NCBI GenBank assembly: GCA_018894105.1
Contig: CM032126.1
Span: 9,575,001 to 9,639,000 of the forward strand
Reading direction: 5' to 3'
DNA length: 64,000 nt
Source of the DNA: Jacaranda mimosifolia
Taxonomy: Eukaryota; Streptophyta; Magnoliopsida; Lamiales; Bignoniaceae
Part shown: positions 1 through 11,336 of the stretch, in pieces
How positions within the stretch are numbered: position 1 is the stretch's first letter
How the letters are laid out: every line of letters starts with the position of its first letter
Translations under genes and position numbers: made by a program
The notes under the pieces: generated by a model
What the model was told of the DNA's origin: nothing
Database searches by the model: none
The model's input: the letters and a program-made list of their open reading frames with translations, nothing else

Positions 1-383
1 CGAGTTAAACGAGAACGTGGGATGTCGCCCTACAAGCACAAAGAACTATGTGATGTGCTTGCACTTGATTGGGTGACATTGCGTTCTTGCTGGTTTAATA
101 ATAGATCGTCGCGTCTGTCGTGCTGGGTCGGGTGATTGCCAGTTCGTTGTGATATTCCACGCTGTCTAAATATCTCAGTTAGTAGGTCATATTTAGTCTC
201 CGCATACCGCCAATAACGGTCTGCAAGTCGGTATCTCTACGCACACATTAAAGAACAAAATTGGTTATGGAACACATATAACCGTACAAAAGATTAAGAT
301 GAAGATGATAGTGTACAGTATTCTTTCTGTTGGAGTTCCGATCGCATAATAGTAGACATGTAAATACCACTTGTTGTCGGCTC
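1..383. other. Unassigned left edge
   Basis: No coding region or repeat recognised. On the minus strand the sequence just past the end of the next feature can be read, after a frame change, as a continuation of the Myb/SANT-like fragment (a KWYLHVY-like stretch near 345-365). Confidence 0.3.
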
Positions 384-719
384 TTAGAAGACTTCGGGAT
401 TCTCAACGATCGCCTTCATTGTGTCATGGCGGTCCGTAAGCTCATTAAATTTCTCCTTTAAAAAATCAGTCATGTATGGACGCTGAAAGTGCCAGCCAAG
501 TTTGTTAGCTATGTAGGGCATGCATATATATAAGTACAATTCATCCGTGAGGGAGTCAATTGTGTTAGCATCCAGCAGCATATGCATGAAGCGCTCATCC
601 ACATTGAGTCCCCATACATTTGCAGTGTTAGTGCTAGCACTGTCCACCGATGCACCCCAACTCGTACCTGTATGGCACGATGACCGTACCCAGTGGTAAT
701 GAATATTAAGAAATAACAT
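384..719 (-). pseudogene. Myb/SANT-like domain fragment
   Basis: An open stretch of 111 codons on the minus strand. Its second half has the layout of the plant Myb/SANT-like DNA-binding domain: a DERFMHMLLD start helix, a middle helix, then DFLKEKFNELTDRHDTMK and IVENPEVF. The expected tryptophan-rich continuation (NKWYLHV) appears only after a frame change just downstream. In PIF/Harbinger elements a Myb/SANT-like protein is encoded beside the transposase and helps it bind DNA. This piece lies downstream of the transposase, while another SANT-like gene lies upstream of it at 3193-4191, so it may be a second element fragment or an unrelated host gene remnant. Family assignment is by pattern only. 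Confidence 0.45.
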
Positions 720-817
720 CTATAATATATTTGATTACGTTATGGGACCATACTAAATGGTAATTATAGGTGTTCCGTTAATATATGTACCTCTCGAATT
801 CCACCCAAAGTAGGTGG

Positions 818-1228
818 TCATACATATAATATCTTAAATAAAACTGCTAGAAGGAGCAACAACACAAACAACAAAATACGTATATAGCATCCGCATAAGG
901 GCAATAGCAAGAGTGGGCCCATATGATGTGCTAAATAGGGTAGTGTGTGCTGATCAGTGCGCATAGAGCTATGCTCATCACAAGGAGGGCCACTCGGCCA
1001 TGCAATCCTAGAAGAACCACCTATGAATGTAGATGTGCTATAGGTACCATGTGATGAGGCAGCGCCAAATGATCGATGCTGTATATACATACCTATAGCA
1101 TCCTCACATTCACTGTCTGCCCATATGAAGCTGCGTGGGTGCTCAATAGAAGCTAGACATCTGAAAAAAGTAATGTCCGTAGCTCCTCTCTGTCCTGGAC
1201 ATAAGTACTCGCATGGGACCATCACCAT
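818..1228 (-). CDS. Hypothetical ORF, unrecognised
   Basis: 136 codons on the minus strand between the transposase and the SANT-like fragment, in the same orientation. The C-terminus has a leucine-rich hydrophobic run, and the centre is rich in Ser, Gly and His. I do not recognise a family. It may be part of the Harbinger element, the 5' part of the gene at 384-719, or a chance ORF. Confidence 0.2.
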   Translation of the reverse strand: MVMVPCEYLCPGQRGATDITFFRCLASIEHPRSFIWADSECEDAIGMYIQHRSFGAASSHGTYSTSTFIGGSSRIAWPSGPPCDEHSSMRTDQHTLPYLAHHMGPLLLLPLCGCYIRILLFVLLLLLAVLFKILYV

Positions 1229-1614
1229 ATGCGCACAAAGGAGGATCGAACCTGCTCATCCTTAAGCAAAATCATAGCACACATCTCATTAAATAAATTA
1301 CAGAATAATATTTTCATCATGTTACAGTGCGACAAGAAATACAAAGATATTAGTACATGTGATATGCAATGGTATATACAGATATTCAATCATGTGGTAT
1401 TATAATGTGGTGACAGAAATTATCAGTTCAATATATTAAGTGATAACAAGTAGTTCTAAAGCTGTACATGTGCAACAACACGCATATAGGATGATATAGT
1501 GGATTTAAGTATTTAATCTAAATTGATCAATGTCTGTCGGCCCATAACCATTATGCTAGACCATCCCGAAATTCAGACTGTGCATGTATCTTCTGTTGGC
1601 TAGGGTGACCACGG

Positions 1615-2976
1615 TGTTAGAAGTTCTCCCAGTCTAGGTCAAGTTTGGGGTCTGGGGTCGCGAAAATGTTGTCATCCTGACTATACTTACAGATAAAATT
1701 ATGCATCGCACAACATGCAATAACAATATCAGTCTGTCGGGTGGCCATGTAGCTCGGCATACCCCAAGCTAAAATTGGGAACCACTTTTTAAGAATCCCG
1801 AACATTCGTTCTATAGTGTTCCTTAGTCAAGCGTGTTGATGGTTGAACAGCTCCCTTGGCCCACCATATATAGGGGTACCATCAAATTGTTGGAGGTGGT
1901 ATCGGGATTGTCTATATGAGGATAAGAAGCACATATAGTTTGTGAAGCCAGCATCGACGAGATAATACTTCCCTAAATGAGAATATCTAAATGGGTTAGT
2001 GTATTTTAGATAGCAATTGAACAATATAGGCTTTATATAACATATAGATACAAATATGTACTATTATTAGAATCGAATCATGATACTTGGGGGAGGGGGG
2101 AATGGAAATACAGGGTCACTTTGGATTGCGTTTAGCAAGACCTGTGCATCACTGGCACTCTCCTCCCAACCCACGTACACATACATAAACATTTGGTCAA
2201 AGTCGGCTATGGCAGGGACATTTTGGGATATGTTCCCTTTTTAGGAACAATAAGCATTTTGTCTGTGAGCGGGTACCCATGTACACACTAGTGTGCCATC
2301 GATAGCCCCCACAACACCCTATAAATACAATGTCAGCAGTTCATGTACAACAACTCATTAAATGGATTGTATAGTAATAGCTGATCCTTTATCTATTCCA
2401 TACCTGAAAATACGAAAAGAAGTCGGGATTGGATTAAATCTGATTGGGCACCTCATTAAAATTTGGGGGAGTTATGAGTTCAGGCGCTAACATATTCAGT
2501 GCCCTAATATCACGACGTATATGGAGGTTGACTGTCTCCAATGAGTGTTGGAACCGTTCCATGGTAGTCCTCTGTCTCTGATGACAGCCAACTGTCTACA
2601 CAAACATTGCAACATCCTCAGTTGGTGATACTCGACATTATTGCGTTTGGGGTAAAAGTCCGCGACTGGTTAATTCATGGACCAATCTCATGAAGGTGGG
2701 TTTTGTCATGCGCATATTATCATAGAATCCGTCTGAATGGCCATCCATTATCTTGCCAACCCAATCGACCCCACGGAGCGCCGATGTGTTATGTGGCATT
2801 TTGTCAATGTATAGATTAGGCAACAGTATATCTACGACGAATAATAGATCGTCAGCTCCGTCGGATACATCACTGCCAGGTGTGCCAGGTGATCCTTCGC
2901 TGAACTCTAGGTCATCATCATGTGGTGGCATTGAGCTCGATGCATTGGCCATCTCTATAGAGAAAACAAGCATCAA
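1615..2976 (-). pseudogene. PIF/Harbinger DDE transposase (HARBI1-like), decayed
   Basis: Reads on the minus strand. The N-terminal part has VDWVGKIMDGH and FYDNMRMTKPTF (2976-2640). A middle block in another frame has RTTMERFQHSLET (about 2590-2530). The first catalytic Asp is in VGAIDGT (2296-2307) and the second in GWEESASDAQVL (about 2141-2180). Then come GKYYLVDAGF (about 1940-1985), ELFNHQHA, and the catalytic Glu in IERMFGILKKWFPIL (about 1770-1810). The C-terminus has CAMHNFI and ends at the stop near 1615. All three catalytic acids can be found, but in-frame stops (after ELFNHQHA, and before KGNISQN) and frame changes break it. Family knowledge: this endonuclease cuts element ends and targets TTA/TWA sites. 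The SANT-like partner gene lies just upstream at 3193-4191. Confidence 0.88.
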
Positions 2977-3192
2977 CGATAAATGTGAAAGTTGATAAAG
3001 ATACAGTACGGTATCATGTCATAGAAATCCATAGAAGAAGTGATTAAATGCTACCAAGTTAGGTGACAATAAGGTCATACGTACCATCGGGACATTAGTG
3101 AATGAAACAGACAAGTAAAAATTACACAGACAACTGACATATGTACTTAACAACATTAAATCATTAGGGGGTCATAGAAAGTGGCAGTTGGA

Positions 3193-4191
3193 TTAAATGC
3201 CTAGGGACTCAACCCATAGGTGCCTCTCTCTATCATCTAGTTGTAGGAAGAAGGTTCTCATTGTGGCACTCTGAAGAGAATTAATAGCCCTTCCAAATAG
3301 GTGATCTGGTAGGCCATTTAGGCGATGCAATACCTGTACACACTCAAAAATAGACAATTGGGCTTTAGGCCCAATCCTCTTGAATTTTGCATCCATCAGG
3401 CTATCCCATTTGTGTAGGGTGTCCTCCAATCGATCTTGCCTATCTCTTGCATAGAACTTCCTCTGTTTGCCCCTCCCCCGTTCGGATGAACCCTTTCTAT
3501 GAGTACTAGCAGTGTCATCGATGTCATCACGTGATGAAGCTGAACGTTTTGACCCACCAGTACTGCTTTCGATCATATTTTTGCTCCCACTCCGATTACT
3601 GTCGGTAACTAGATGCGACATCATCGAAGATCTGGCATTGGATCCCGAAGCAACATTCTTTGAGAACATATCAATACAGTAATCGTAGCATGGTAAGCCA
3701 TGCTCCATCAAGGAGGCATGGTCCGGGTGCTCCTAAATATCGGAAAAGAGCATTATTATACTAGTAATTGATTAAAACTTTACAAAGATTAAAACATAAG
3801 TATACTGCAAGCCAGTGGGCGATGCGATCCTCGCTACCCGTGATCGTGCTCTGCTCGTAATCCCATCTGTAGCCTGTACCATTAGTTATCAGTGAATGAA
3901 AAATTTGCCATGATGCACGGACTCTACTCCATTTTTGCTTAAGCTACTTCACCGTGTACGTAAATAAGGGTTGTACCTCCACATTCATCTTTTGACAAAT
4001 CTTATTCCATGTGTACACTGAGAATGTGGTGGAGAGAAGTTGACCTGCTTGGTATTCATCATTGGCAAACTCGACCAACAACTTCTCATTAGCGAATGGC
4101 CATCACACGTTTGTAGACCTACTACTACCCCTCGATTGGGTATGGTGTCCACCGTCAACTCCATATGTGGGTTATAACCATGAAGATCCAT
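3193..4191 (-). pseudogene. Myb/SANT-like protein of the PIF/Harbinger element
   Basis: Minus strand, upstream of and parallel to the transposase. A start at 4191 leads through VDTIPNRG, then a frame change leads into FANEKLLVEFANDEYQAGQ and VYTWNKICQKMNVE (about 4095-3970), the typical start of the plant Myb/SANT-like domain. A TAG interrupts the helix just before LKQKW near 3950. The long 3' part (3711-3193) has a Ser/Gly/Arg-rich linker with a basic stretch, then a C-terminal helical block (FECVQVLHRLNGLPDHLFGRA, ending RHLWVESLGI) that closes this family. In this superfamily the ORF1 protein recruits the transposase to DNA. Broken by at least one stop and one frameshift. Confidence 0.8.
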
Positions 4192-4663
4192 CTATGAACG
4201 AGTTTATCGCGTGATGGTCCCATAAAGATTACATACAATTCAAAGTGAGAGACATGTTAAATGAAACACGTGACAAATACTTTTTGAGAGTGAAAGTGGA
4301 AGATAATATGACGGCAACCAATATAGGTTTCTGGGAATAGGTACCGTTCAAATTAGAAAATCGGTCGCTGTGCGTCACTTTCATGTCTACATACTATAAA
4401 GCGGACTAAATCATATAGTTATGGTAAGTAGGAACTTAATGTAACCATTATGAAAAACAGGTTATATGATGGACGGGAAGACCATTAATATTGTCCATGA
4501 TAAGGGTACAAAGAACTTAAAACTACTCCACAGAAATATTGTAATCAGTACACCTCAATCTCAATAGTTAATTTTCATTATCCGTAACTTATTTATACAT
4601 AGCAGCATACATATATTTATAAATTACATGATAGGGGTGCTATATGTATTATAATTACTGTAA
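4192..4663. other. Unassigned, possibly Harbinger 5' flank
   Basis: No gene seen. The terminal repeat of the Harbinger element should lie about here, but I could not identify a matching pair; the other end may lie outside the window. Confidence 0.3.
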
Positions 4664-5929
4664 GGGTTAATCACAAATACCCGCCTGAGGTTTGATGTAA
4701 TTACAATAAGGTCCAAATATTTCACAAAATAAAAATAATATTGACCTATTTAATTTGAATTAATAATGTATATTAAATTTTTTATCTTATTTTTAATTAG
4801 ATATATTAGTCATTAAAATAATTTATTTGTTTTACAGATGGTAATTATTTTAATAATTCATCTGCTTACAGCAGTTCATCTAGATTTATTGTTTTAATAT
4901 TATATAACATGTAATTCAATTAATAATTATATTTTCCATTTAAAATTGCTTAAATGCAATTAAATTCTGTATATAAATATTCATAATATATTTAGATTTT
5001 TATTATGTTTTACTTTATTAATTATTAGTAGGGTAGATATTAATTTTTTTTATATATTTATTGTTTTAATCTTGTATAATATGTAATTCAATGAATAAAT
5101 ATATTTTTGGTTTAATATAATTAGATCAATTAAATTATGTATATAAATTATTTTAGATATTATTGCTATTTAATATGTTTTTGGTTTCTAGATTTTTATA
5201 ATTTTTTATTAATAAATTATTAGTATGTTAGATATTAATTTTTTTAATTAATAAATAAATTGAACTAAAGTTCATTATATAATCTTAGATGTGTTTTTAT
5301 CTTAATATTACAGAATATTAATAATTTTTTAAAAAAACTATGGTCATATAAGATATGGGTTTTAATTTTATTTTTTTTTAATATTTTACTTATTTTATTT
5401 CTTCATTAATAAGTAATTTCAACTTAATCTAATTAAATTCTTTAATTATAAATATTATTTTGATAGCACTAATCATTATGTAATCTAAAATTATAAAAGC
5501 TATTTTACGTAATAGATGAATTTAATATACGTTCTTTTACTTTTTTCCTTAATTCCTTTTTTAATTAATAAATAGTTTGATTAATAAAATAATAAGGATT
5601 TAATTAATAAATTAATAATAAATAATATTTAAATTTATAATGCGTAATTTAAATAATGTTAGAATTACATCCTTGTGTTTTGAATAAAGCATCAAATAGG
5701 TCCATAGGTAATTTTGGTCTTACAAATAATCATAACAGTAACTATGGGGCATTTTCGAAATTCCAATAGCAAAATTTTGTTATGACATCAGCATTTTTTT
5801 GGACTAAGGCTACCAAATTCTAAATAATGTAAGGTGGAGCACTAATAAGGGGGGTACATGTAATTTCATCGAACTTTTATATTTTTTTGATAAATAGGCC
5901 AAACCTCGGGGGTTATTTGTAATTAACCC
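4664..5929. mobile_element. Non-coding TIR element, about 1.27 kb
   Basis: The left end starts GGGTTAATCACAAATACCC followed by GAGGTTTG. The reverse complement of the right end (5929 leftward) starts GGGTTAATTACAAATAACCC followed by GAGGTTTGG. The arms match over about 30 bp with a few differences. The interior is very AT-rich with no ORF. I see no convincing target duplication (the flanks share only TGTAA). The terminal motif resembles that of the element at 29508-30726, which has a 10-bp duplication, so a Mutator-like MITE is a reasonable guess. Confidence 0.7.
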
Positions 5930-6789
5930 ATAGCATGTAAATATAGTACATATTTTATATGTATTTTTACATACATTGACAAATAATCCTATTCCAAATC
6001 ATATATTTACCTAACCTATTATTTAATGTGATTAATTTCTTCATGATATAGTTTGCTTCTATTTTGGCTTATAATTTATTAATTCATTGTAAGCTGTCAA
6101 CCGGATTAATGATCCAATTTCTATACATATTTCATTCATATACATTTTGTAGTTGGATTGACATTAAGTGCCATACATTTGATTGATATATAAATCAAAT
6201 AATCTAATTTCATAATGTAAATGGTTTCTATAATTTTTTATTTTTTATTTTTTTCTTTGTGCACACAACTAAATACATGGTGGTCAATTATTAGCATATA
6301 TTTTTACCATATATATTTGCTATTATGCATATCATCCTACTGATTATGATTGTTATTTTAATTTTTTTTTCTTCTAATTATTTCATATTTTTTTCTCTTT
6401 TATTTACATGTCTTAAATATTCATAATATTATTAAATTTTAATCATATTTATCGTTTTGTGTTATTTAACTATGTTGATTAGTTTATGAATAATATATAA
6501 TGATAGTAAGAGATATAAATATATGTGACCCCATTTTTACTTCTTTGTGGAAGCTTTCGTGATGTTTCAAAATATTGAATAAGTAAAAGTTTACTAAAAT
6601 TTGTACACACTTTTATACGAAAATGTAAAATTATTGACTGAAAATGAAAAGCATAATTTAATATTCATCGTATGTGTAGCTCGTCCTACAAATACTACAA
6701 AATATACACCATTAGATCGGTCCTTATACCATATTAAAGTAAACATTGCAACTGATGGTATGAAGAAAAAAAAAAAAAATACATGCTAA
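5930..6789. other. AT-rich, no gene seen
   Basis: AT-rich sequence with long T runs. A 62-codon ORF near 6601 has no recognisable content and ends in an A-run; I regard it as chance. Confidence 0.5.
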
Positions 6790-8165
6790 CACTAGAAATT
6801 CGAAATTATAAACAATAACATTTGGTAAAGGTATATCCAAGGTTGTGGCCGTATAAATACATCTTCTTCTCCTCTAATTACATGTGAAAAACGGTCCCCT
6901 GCAACCACCGAGTAAAGAAAAAACTGGGGAAAAATAATGTTTGATGGACACTTGTAGGACCACACCAACACAATATGATGTGATCCAAATAAAATCACCA
7001 TCATATTTTTAGTTATCCACAATCACTCGAACCTACTGGGATGGCACCAAAGAGAAAAAAATGCATGGTGATTGAACAGTGACAGAATGTAATGGAGCCA
7101 ACTCTGACTCAACTGGTAAGTAGGTGCTAAAAAGTGGTTATCAAAAACTGATTGACCGCCATGGAACACCAACGTTGTGCCATAGCCACAGTCGTGGAGG
7201 ACACTATGTTTGAACCAAACTAAACATACAACAAGTGTAACCAATATATACCACCACACCCTGCAAACCTGATAGTGAAAGAAACTAAAAAAAGGCGACA
7301 ATATACAGAATGCCCGGCTGAACAATATTTGGATAGATGGACAACAACTTACAATGTAGATGGACAACATGAGAAGATACAATTTAAACTGGACAGAAGT
7401 GCAAACAGAAAACCAGGGACACAACCAATCTAATCAAGAGGTGGAAATGAGGACACTCATTATATAGACAAAACTGAAATGTGGATAGCAACATGAGGTA
7501 GACGCAGAATAGCACCACCACTTCATAAAATATCTCACACTATCCTTAATATATCAAATCCTAAGAGGTCAACATGGGGGAATAACTTACTTCTCCATTT
7601 TTGGCATGGAGAAACCCCAACGGTGATGCCAAATATTCTAACAGATCAAACGGTGAAGGTCATAGGGAAGAGCATATGAACAAGCACATGAAAATACTGA
7701 AAATACACAATACACTACACACTTAGGGAAAAATAAAATGAAGAACATTGTTCAAAACATAAAAATCACATACAACACATAAGGGATTAAGCATCGTAAG
7801 TGTAATAGGAATAACTTACTGATAAACTACAAGAACTTTTAATTGGGGAATGTATTAGAGGTTTGGACACAACCTTGGACTTAAGTTGAGGTCGAGAAAT
7901 TATCCTCAGAATAGCTCGTAGGGGATGCTGATTTGGTAGGGCTTAAGTAACTATACAAAATACTAGAAAATATATAAATTAATAGGTTGTGTGAATATAG
8001 ATTCTTTGTACTTGCCGTTGTGGAGAGGGGTTGAGGGATCAGAGGTATGGGAGAAGCACTTTACTTGGAGAGTTGACAGATATAGATGCAATTTACTAAA
8101 CGGAAGCCAATATGGGAAAGAGGACTTCCTCAAACGCCATATGTGGGGTGTGTGAATATGTGGGA
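6790..8165 (-). other. Possible spliced minus-strand transcription unit, unidentified
   Basis: Read on the minus strand, a TATAAATA box (8194-8201) is followed by a pyrimidine-rich leader and a 14-codon ORF beginning MAFEEV (about 8140). Two later segments end in good donor sites: GTAAGTTATTCC after about 7821, and the same 12 bases again after about 7590. The second segment can be read as an open exon (DLLEYLASPLGF, about 7645-7680). Further down are open stretches of 133 and 76 codons (7424-7023 and 7022-6792) without a recognisable domain. The pattern suggests a transcribed, spliced locus or its relic, coding or not. I cannot name a product. Confidence 0.3.
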
Positions 8166-8193
8166 GTGGGAAAGACTAAATGAGGAAGACATG

Positions 8194-8201
8194 TATTTAT
8201 A
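8194..8201 (-). promoter_or_regulatory. TATA box candidate
   Basis: TATAAATA on the minus strand, about 30 bp ahead of a pyrimidine-rich leader. It is the best promoter candidate for the possible spliced unit to its left. Confidence 0.4.
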
Positions 8202-8209
8202 GATGGACT

Positions 8210-9654
8210 CATGTTAAGGGTTAATAGTATGCCAGTACTGCATGAAGTAATAGGCTTTCCATCAGGATATGACTACTCTAACGGGAAAACATGAAGTGTA
8301 GGATATGAGAACAAATTAGGGAAGCACATAGGGCACATAATTGCATAATGTAGCATGCCGGGAATCCAAGAAAATCAGATGTTGTAGCCTTAATGACAAT
8401 AAACCAAAGCTGCCATACAGTTACATAAGCCAAGCAAGGGTCACATGCATACAAAGCAAAAGCAGACTCTAACAACTATAGCAACACCCATATTTGAAAA
8501 TGGTACAACAACCTCAAGTAAAAAAGTACATATTGCCTTGTGTTGGTAAAAAAATGAGGATAGAGGACCCTCCCACAGTACTAAAACAAGGCATATTAGA
8601 GCTACAGAGGTAGAAATTATTGCCTAGAAGTGAATCCAAACATAAAGCAGCATGATTATCAACCCTCAACTACCCCTCAAAAAAACATCCGGCCTTCAAG
8701 TTTTTGAAGACAAAATCCAAATGCTGAGGACAATACAACCAAATTTCTCAGATAAGCCATTTTATACACATGCCCAACATCAAAGTTAAATGAAATAGTA
8801 ATGCGAAACTAACAAATACACACACTACCACTAGCAATTAAAGGAATACCATGTTCTACCCAAAAATATAAGCACAAGCTCAGCGAGCCGTCATAGAACC
8901 CACAGAAGGAGGAAAAACAAGCATAAATGAAATCTGACATTTAAAGTTCATGAATCCTCAAAAGATAACATCAACAGTTTCAGTGGTTGCCCAAATTTCC
9001 CAGATTTCAAGCTAACAAATGTGAAAGAAACATACGGGACACATACACACAGGAACACATAGTATAAAGCACAAAAGACAGACGGAAGCAAACATAAACT
9101 CAACCCCTAAACGAAACAATAGACCGTGATAAGGCTAGACTTACGAATCTAAATCGTGGCACTAGACAGACAACATTGCACATCTTACAAAATATGTGGA
9201 AGTTTTCAACTCCTGGAAACCCTTGCATGAAATATGGACAAAATTTGATATATACACACATCGAGTGCCACCGACTTTACTACCTCCATGCACCCAGATG
9301 AAAAGCACAAATCAGGACAAAAAAAAAACCCATCCTCGTCATTTTCCCCTCACCATTTGCATTTTTAAAACAAAGATGGTGCCTTAACGCTTTCGGTTGG
9401 TTTTTCTAGCCACAAATCTGACTGAATCTCAACAATTGTGAAGAGTAGTGCGAAATATGTGATTTGGGGGAAGGGGATAAAGGCAGATTGTGAACATGGA
9501 GAAAAGAGAGGGAGAGATAGATGTGAGGGGAGACAGAAGGCTGTGCAATAGGTTAAAGCATTGGGGAATGTAAAATAAAGGGGCCAACTTTGTTAATAGG
9601 GGGAATTTGAAAGGTTTTTTGGGAGCTGTATTGTAGAAGAAAATGAAAAAATGA
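8210..9654. other. No gene recognised
   Basis: Purine-rich on the plus strand in places. Short ORFs at 8278-8475, 9196-9387 and 9429-9775 show low-complexity or hydrophobic translations with no domain. No TIR pair was found. Confidence 0.4.
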
Positions 9655-9722
9655 GGGCTATATGTATGGGAGGGTTCTCCCAAAACATGTTTGTTCTGGG
9701 AGAACGCTCCCAAACAAAGCCC
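9655..9722. repeat. 68-bp near-palindrome flanked by 6-bp direct repeats
   Basis: Left arm GGGCT...GGGAGGGTTCTCCC, right arm the reverse complement of GGGCT...GGGAGCGTTCTCCC, about 25-27 bp each, around AAACATGTTT. The block is flanked on both sides by AAATGA (9649-9654 and 9723-9728). The terminal GGGCTTTGTTTGGGAG resembles Tourist/Harbinger-like ends, so it could be a miniature or collapsed element. A 6-bp flank is not typical of any common superfamily and could be chance in AT-rich DNA. Confidence 0.55.
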
Positions 9723-9879
9723 AAATGACTGAACCCTTGCTCTCTTTTACATCTTAATTTCAATTCCCTCCTCACTAGCCGCCCAGGTTTTCTCTCTTTT
9801 TTATTTCTTCTTTTTTTTTCCTTTTATTTTATTTTATTTTTAATTTTTCTCCTATTGTAATTTTCTCATTGGCAAAAGC

Positions 9880-10080
9880 GCCGATGAGATGCTCGTCGTG
9901 GAGTCCTGCTAGCGAGAACATTACAGTAGGCCTGCTGGCCTTCGCGATGCCAAAACAAGGAGCCAGCAGCAGTTGGCTCTCCGACTCGCCAGGTTAGGAT
10001 TTGCTGGCTCTCGTTGGGAGGTCAGCTGCTGCTGGCCTCCACATCTTTGACGAGCCAGCTTTGGCTGGCCTTCCCACCCC
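9880..10080. other. GC-rich cassette
   Basis: An abrupt GC-rich block rich in GCCAGC, CTGGC and GGCC words inside AT-rich DNA, with no open frame of note. Similar blocks occur at 27300-27640, 30030-30350 and 54950-55260. Confidence 0.5.
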
Positions 10081-10162
10081 GTTTTTTATAATTAATAAAT
10101 TATAGTGATGTTGTATTTAATTATGCAGCGTTGAAATTTTGCATTTTTGGGCATTGTAAAAG

Positions 10163-10459
10163 GTTGTTGAAGAAACTGAGGTCCAGGAAAAGCTTAAGGT
10201 ACTCTTCTAAATATGCCACCAGTTCTCTTTGCTTTTGATGTATATGTTGAGTTATGCTAACTGAAATCAGTATCTTCTCTTTTGATATATATGTTGAGTT
10301 ATGCTGACTGATATCATTTTGTTTTCTTTTCCTTTTCTTTTTCTTTCTATTTTTTTTGTTGGGGGTGGGGGGGTTAGGTGGGCTTTAAGGATGAATCAGT
10401 GGTGGAGGATGTGAGTGAAGATGATGACCGTGAAGATAAGGCTGATGATTCAGAAGATG
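10163..10459 (+). pseudogene. Two acidic exons resembling NAC-alpha N-terminus
   Basis: Exon-like block 10163-10198 reads VVEETEVQEKLK and ends at a GT donor. A pyrimidine-rich tract and an acceptor at 10376-10377 lead into 10378-10459, which reads VGFKDESVVEDVSEDDDRED and onward with more acidic residues, then another GT. This resembles the acidic N-terminus of plant nascent polypeptide-associated complex subunit alpha, which is short on motifs, so the match is weak. The basic KKSRKAMLKLG-type block expected next is not seen in the following kilobase. It is therefore a fragment at most, or another acidic protein. It lies just downstream of the GC-rich cassette, so capture by an element is possible. 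Confidence 0.3.
10217..10315. repeat. Two-copy tandem repeat, about 50 bp
   Basis: Within the putative intron of the acidic exon pair, a block containing TATATGTTGAGTTATGCT is repeated twice with a few changes. Likely a simple local duplication. Confidence 0.6.
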
Positions 10460-11089
10460 GTACCCCTGGTTGTTTTTTTAATTTTTTTTTTCTTTATAAT
10501 TTTTCCATATTGGTGTACACTCTTTGCAAGTAGTATTCATGGGTGTTATTTTTCATTTTTCTTGTCATATTATTTTTTGTTTGAGGATTTGTGTTTGGTA
10601 TGTACTGTGGGTTTTTCCCTTGGTTTTTGAATGCTAATTTGGTAGATGGAAACCTTTAGTGTGGTTGGCATAATGAGAAAATTGTTCTAGTTTGGAAGCA
10701 TAATATCTTGTAAGATAGGAGTGAGTTTTTCCTAATACAACATCCATTTACTTTGAGTTAAGGATAATTTTAGTGCAGAGTCTGTAGTTGAATCTCTATA
10801 CGCAAAAATTATTTTTCTACATTGCAGATTGTTTTCTATTTTATTTCCCTTATAGAGATGTGGACAAACTTCTACGGTAAAGCTGGATTTCAATAATTAT
10901 TTGTCGACATGAAATGGTTTTAACTAATAATGGCTAATGTTTCTAAGCACCAACCATCTGATGATCATGTTCTAGATTGTTTCTTTTCGATCTTCCTTGT
11001 ATCTAACAATTATGCTTCTTAGTGTCCATAAATGGTTAATTTTGATTTCCGACTAGTTTATGGATGGATACTCTTGTTGTTGGCATTCT
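10460..11089. other. No gene recognised
   Basis: AT-rich, T-rich sequence; nothing coding or repeated identified. Confidence 0.4.
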
Positions 11090-11332
11090 TGTTAACGGAT
11101 TTAGATATTTTAATATGTGTAAATGGATATTCGGATATTTATAAATGGATAATCCTAATAATTGTAATTGGATAAGATATATTTGAATTTGATTAATATT
11201 CGGTGGATACGAATTTGAATGTTATTAAAAAATATATGCTAAATACAGATACAGATGTGGATATTATAAAGGTTAAACGGATACGGATATGGATACCGTT
11301 TATTTGTACTGTTTGATATCCATTTACAGCCC
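11090..11332. mobile_element. hAT-like element fragment
   Basis: The stretch repeats GGATA and ATACGGATA words and ends in GATATCCATTTACAGCCCTA. The reverse complement (TAGGGCTGTAAATGGATATC) is a common hAT-type terminus in plants. The left end lacks a clean matching terminus, so it is probably truncated. Confidence 0.35.
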
Positions 11333-11336
11333 TACA

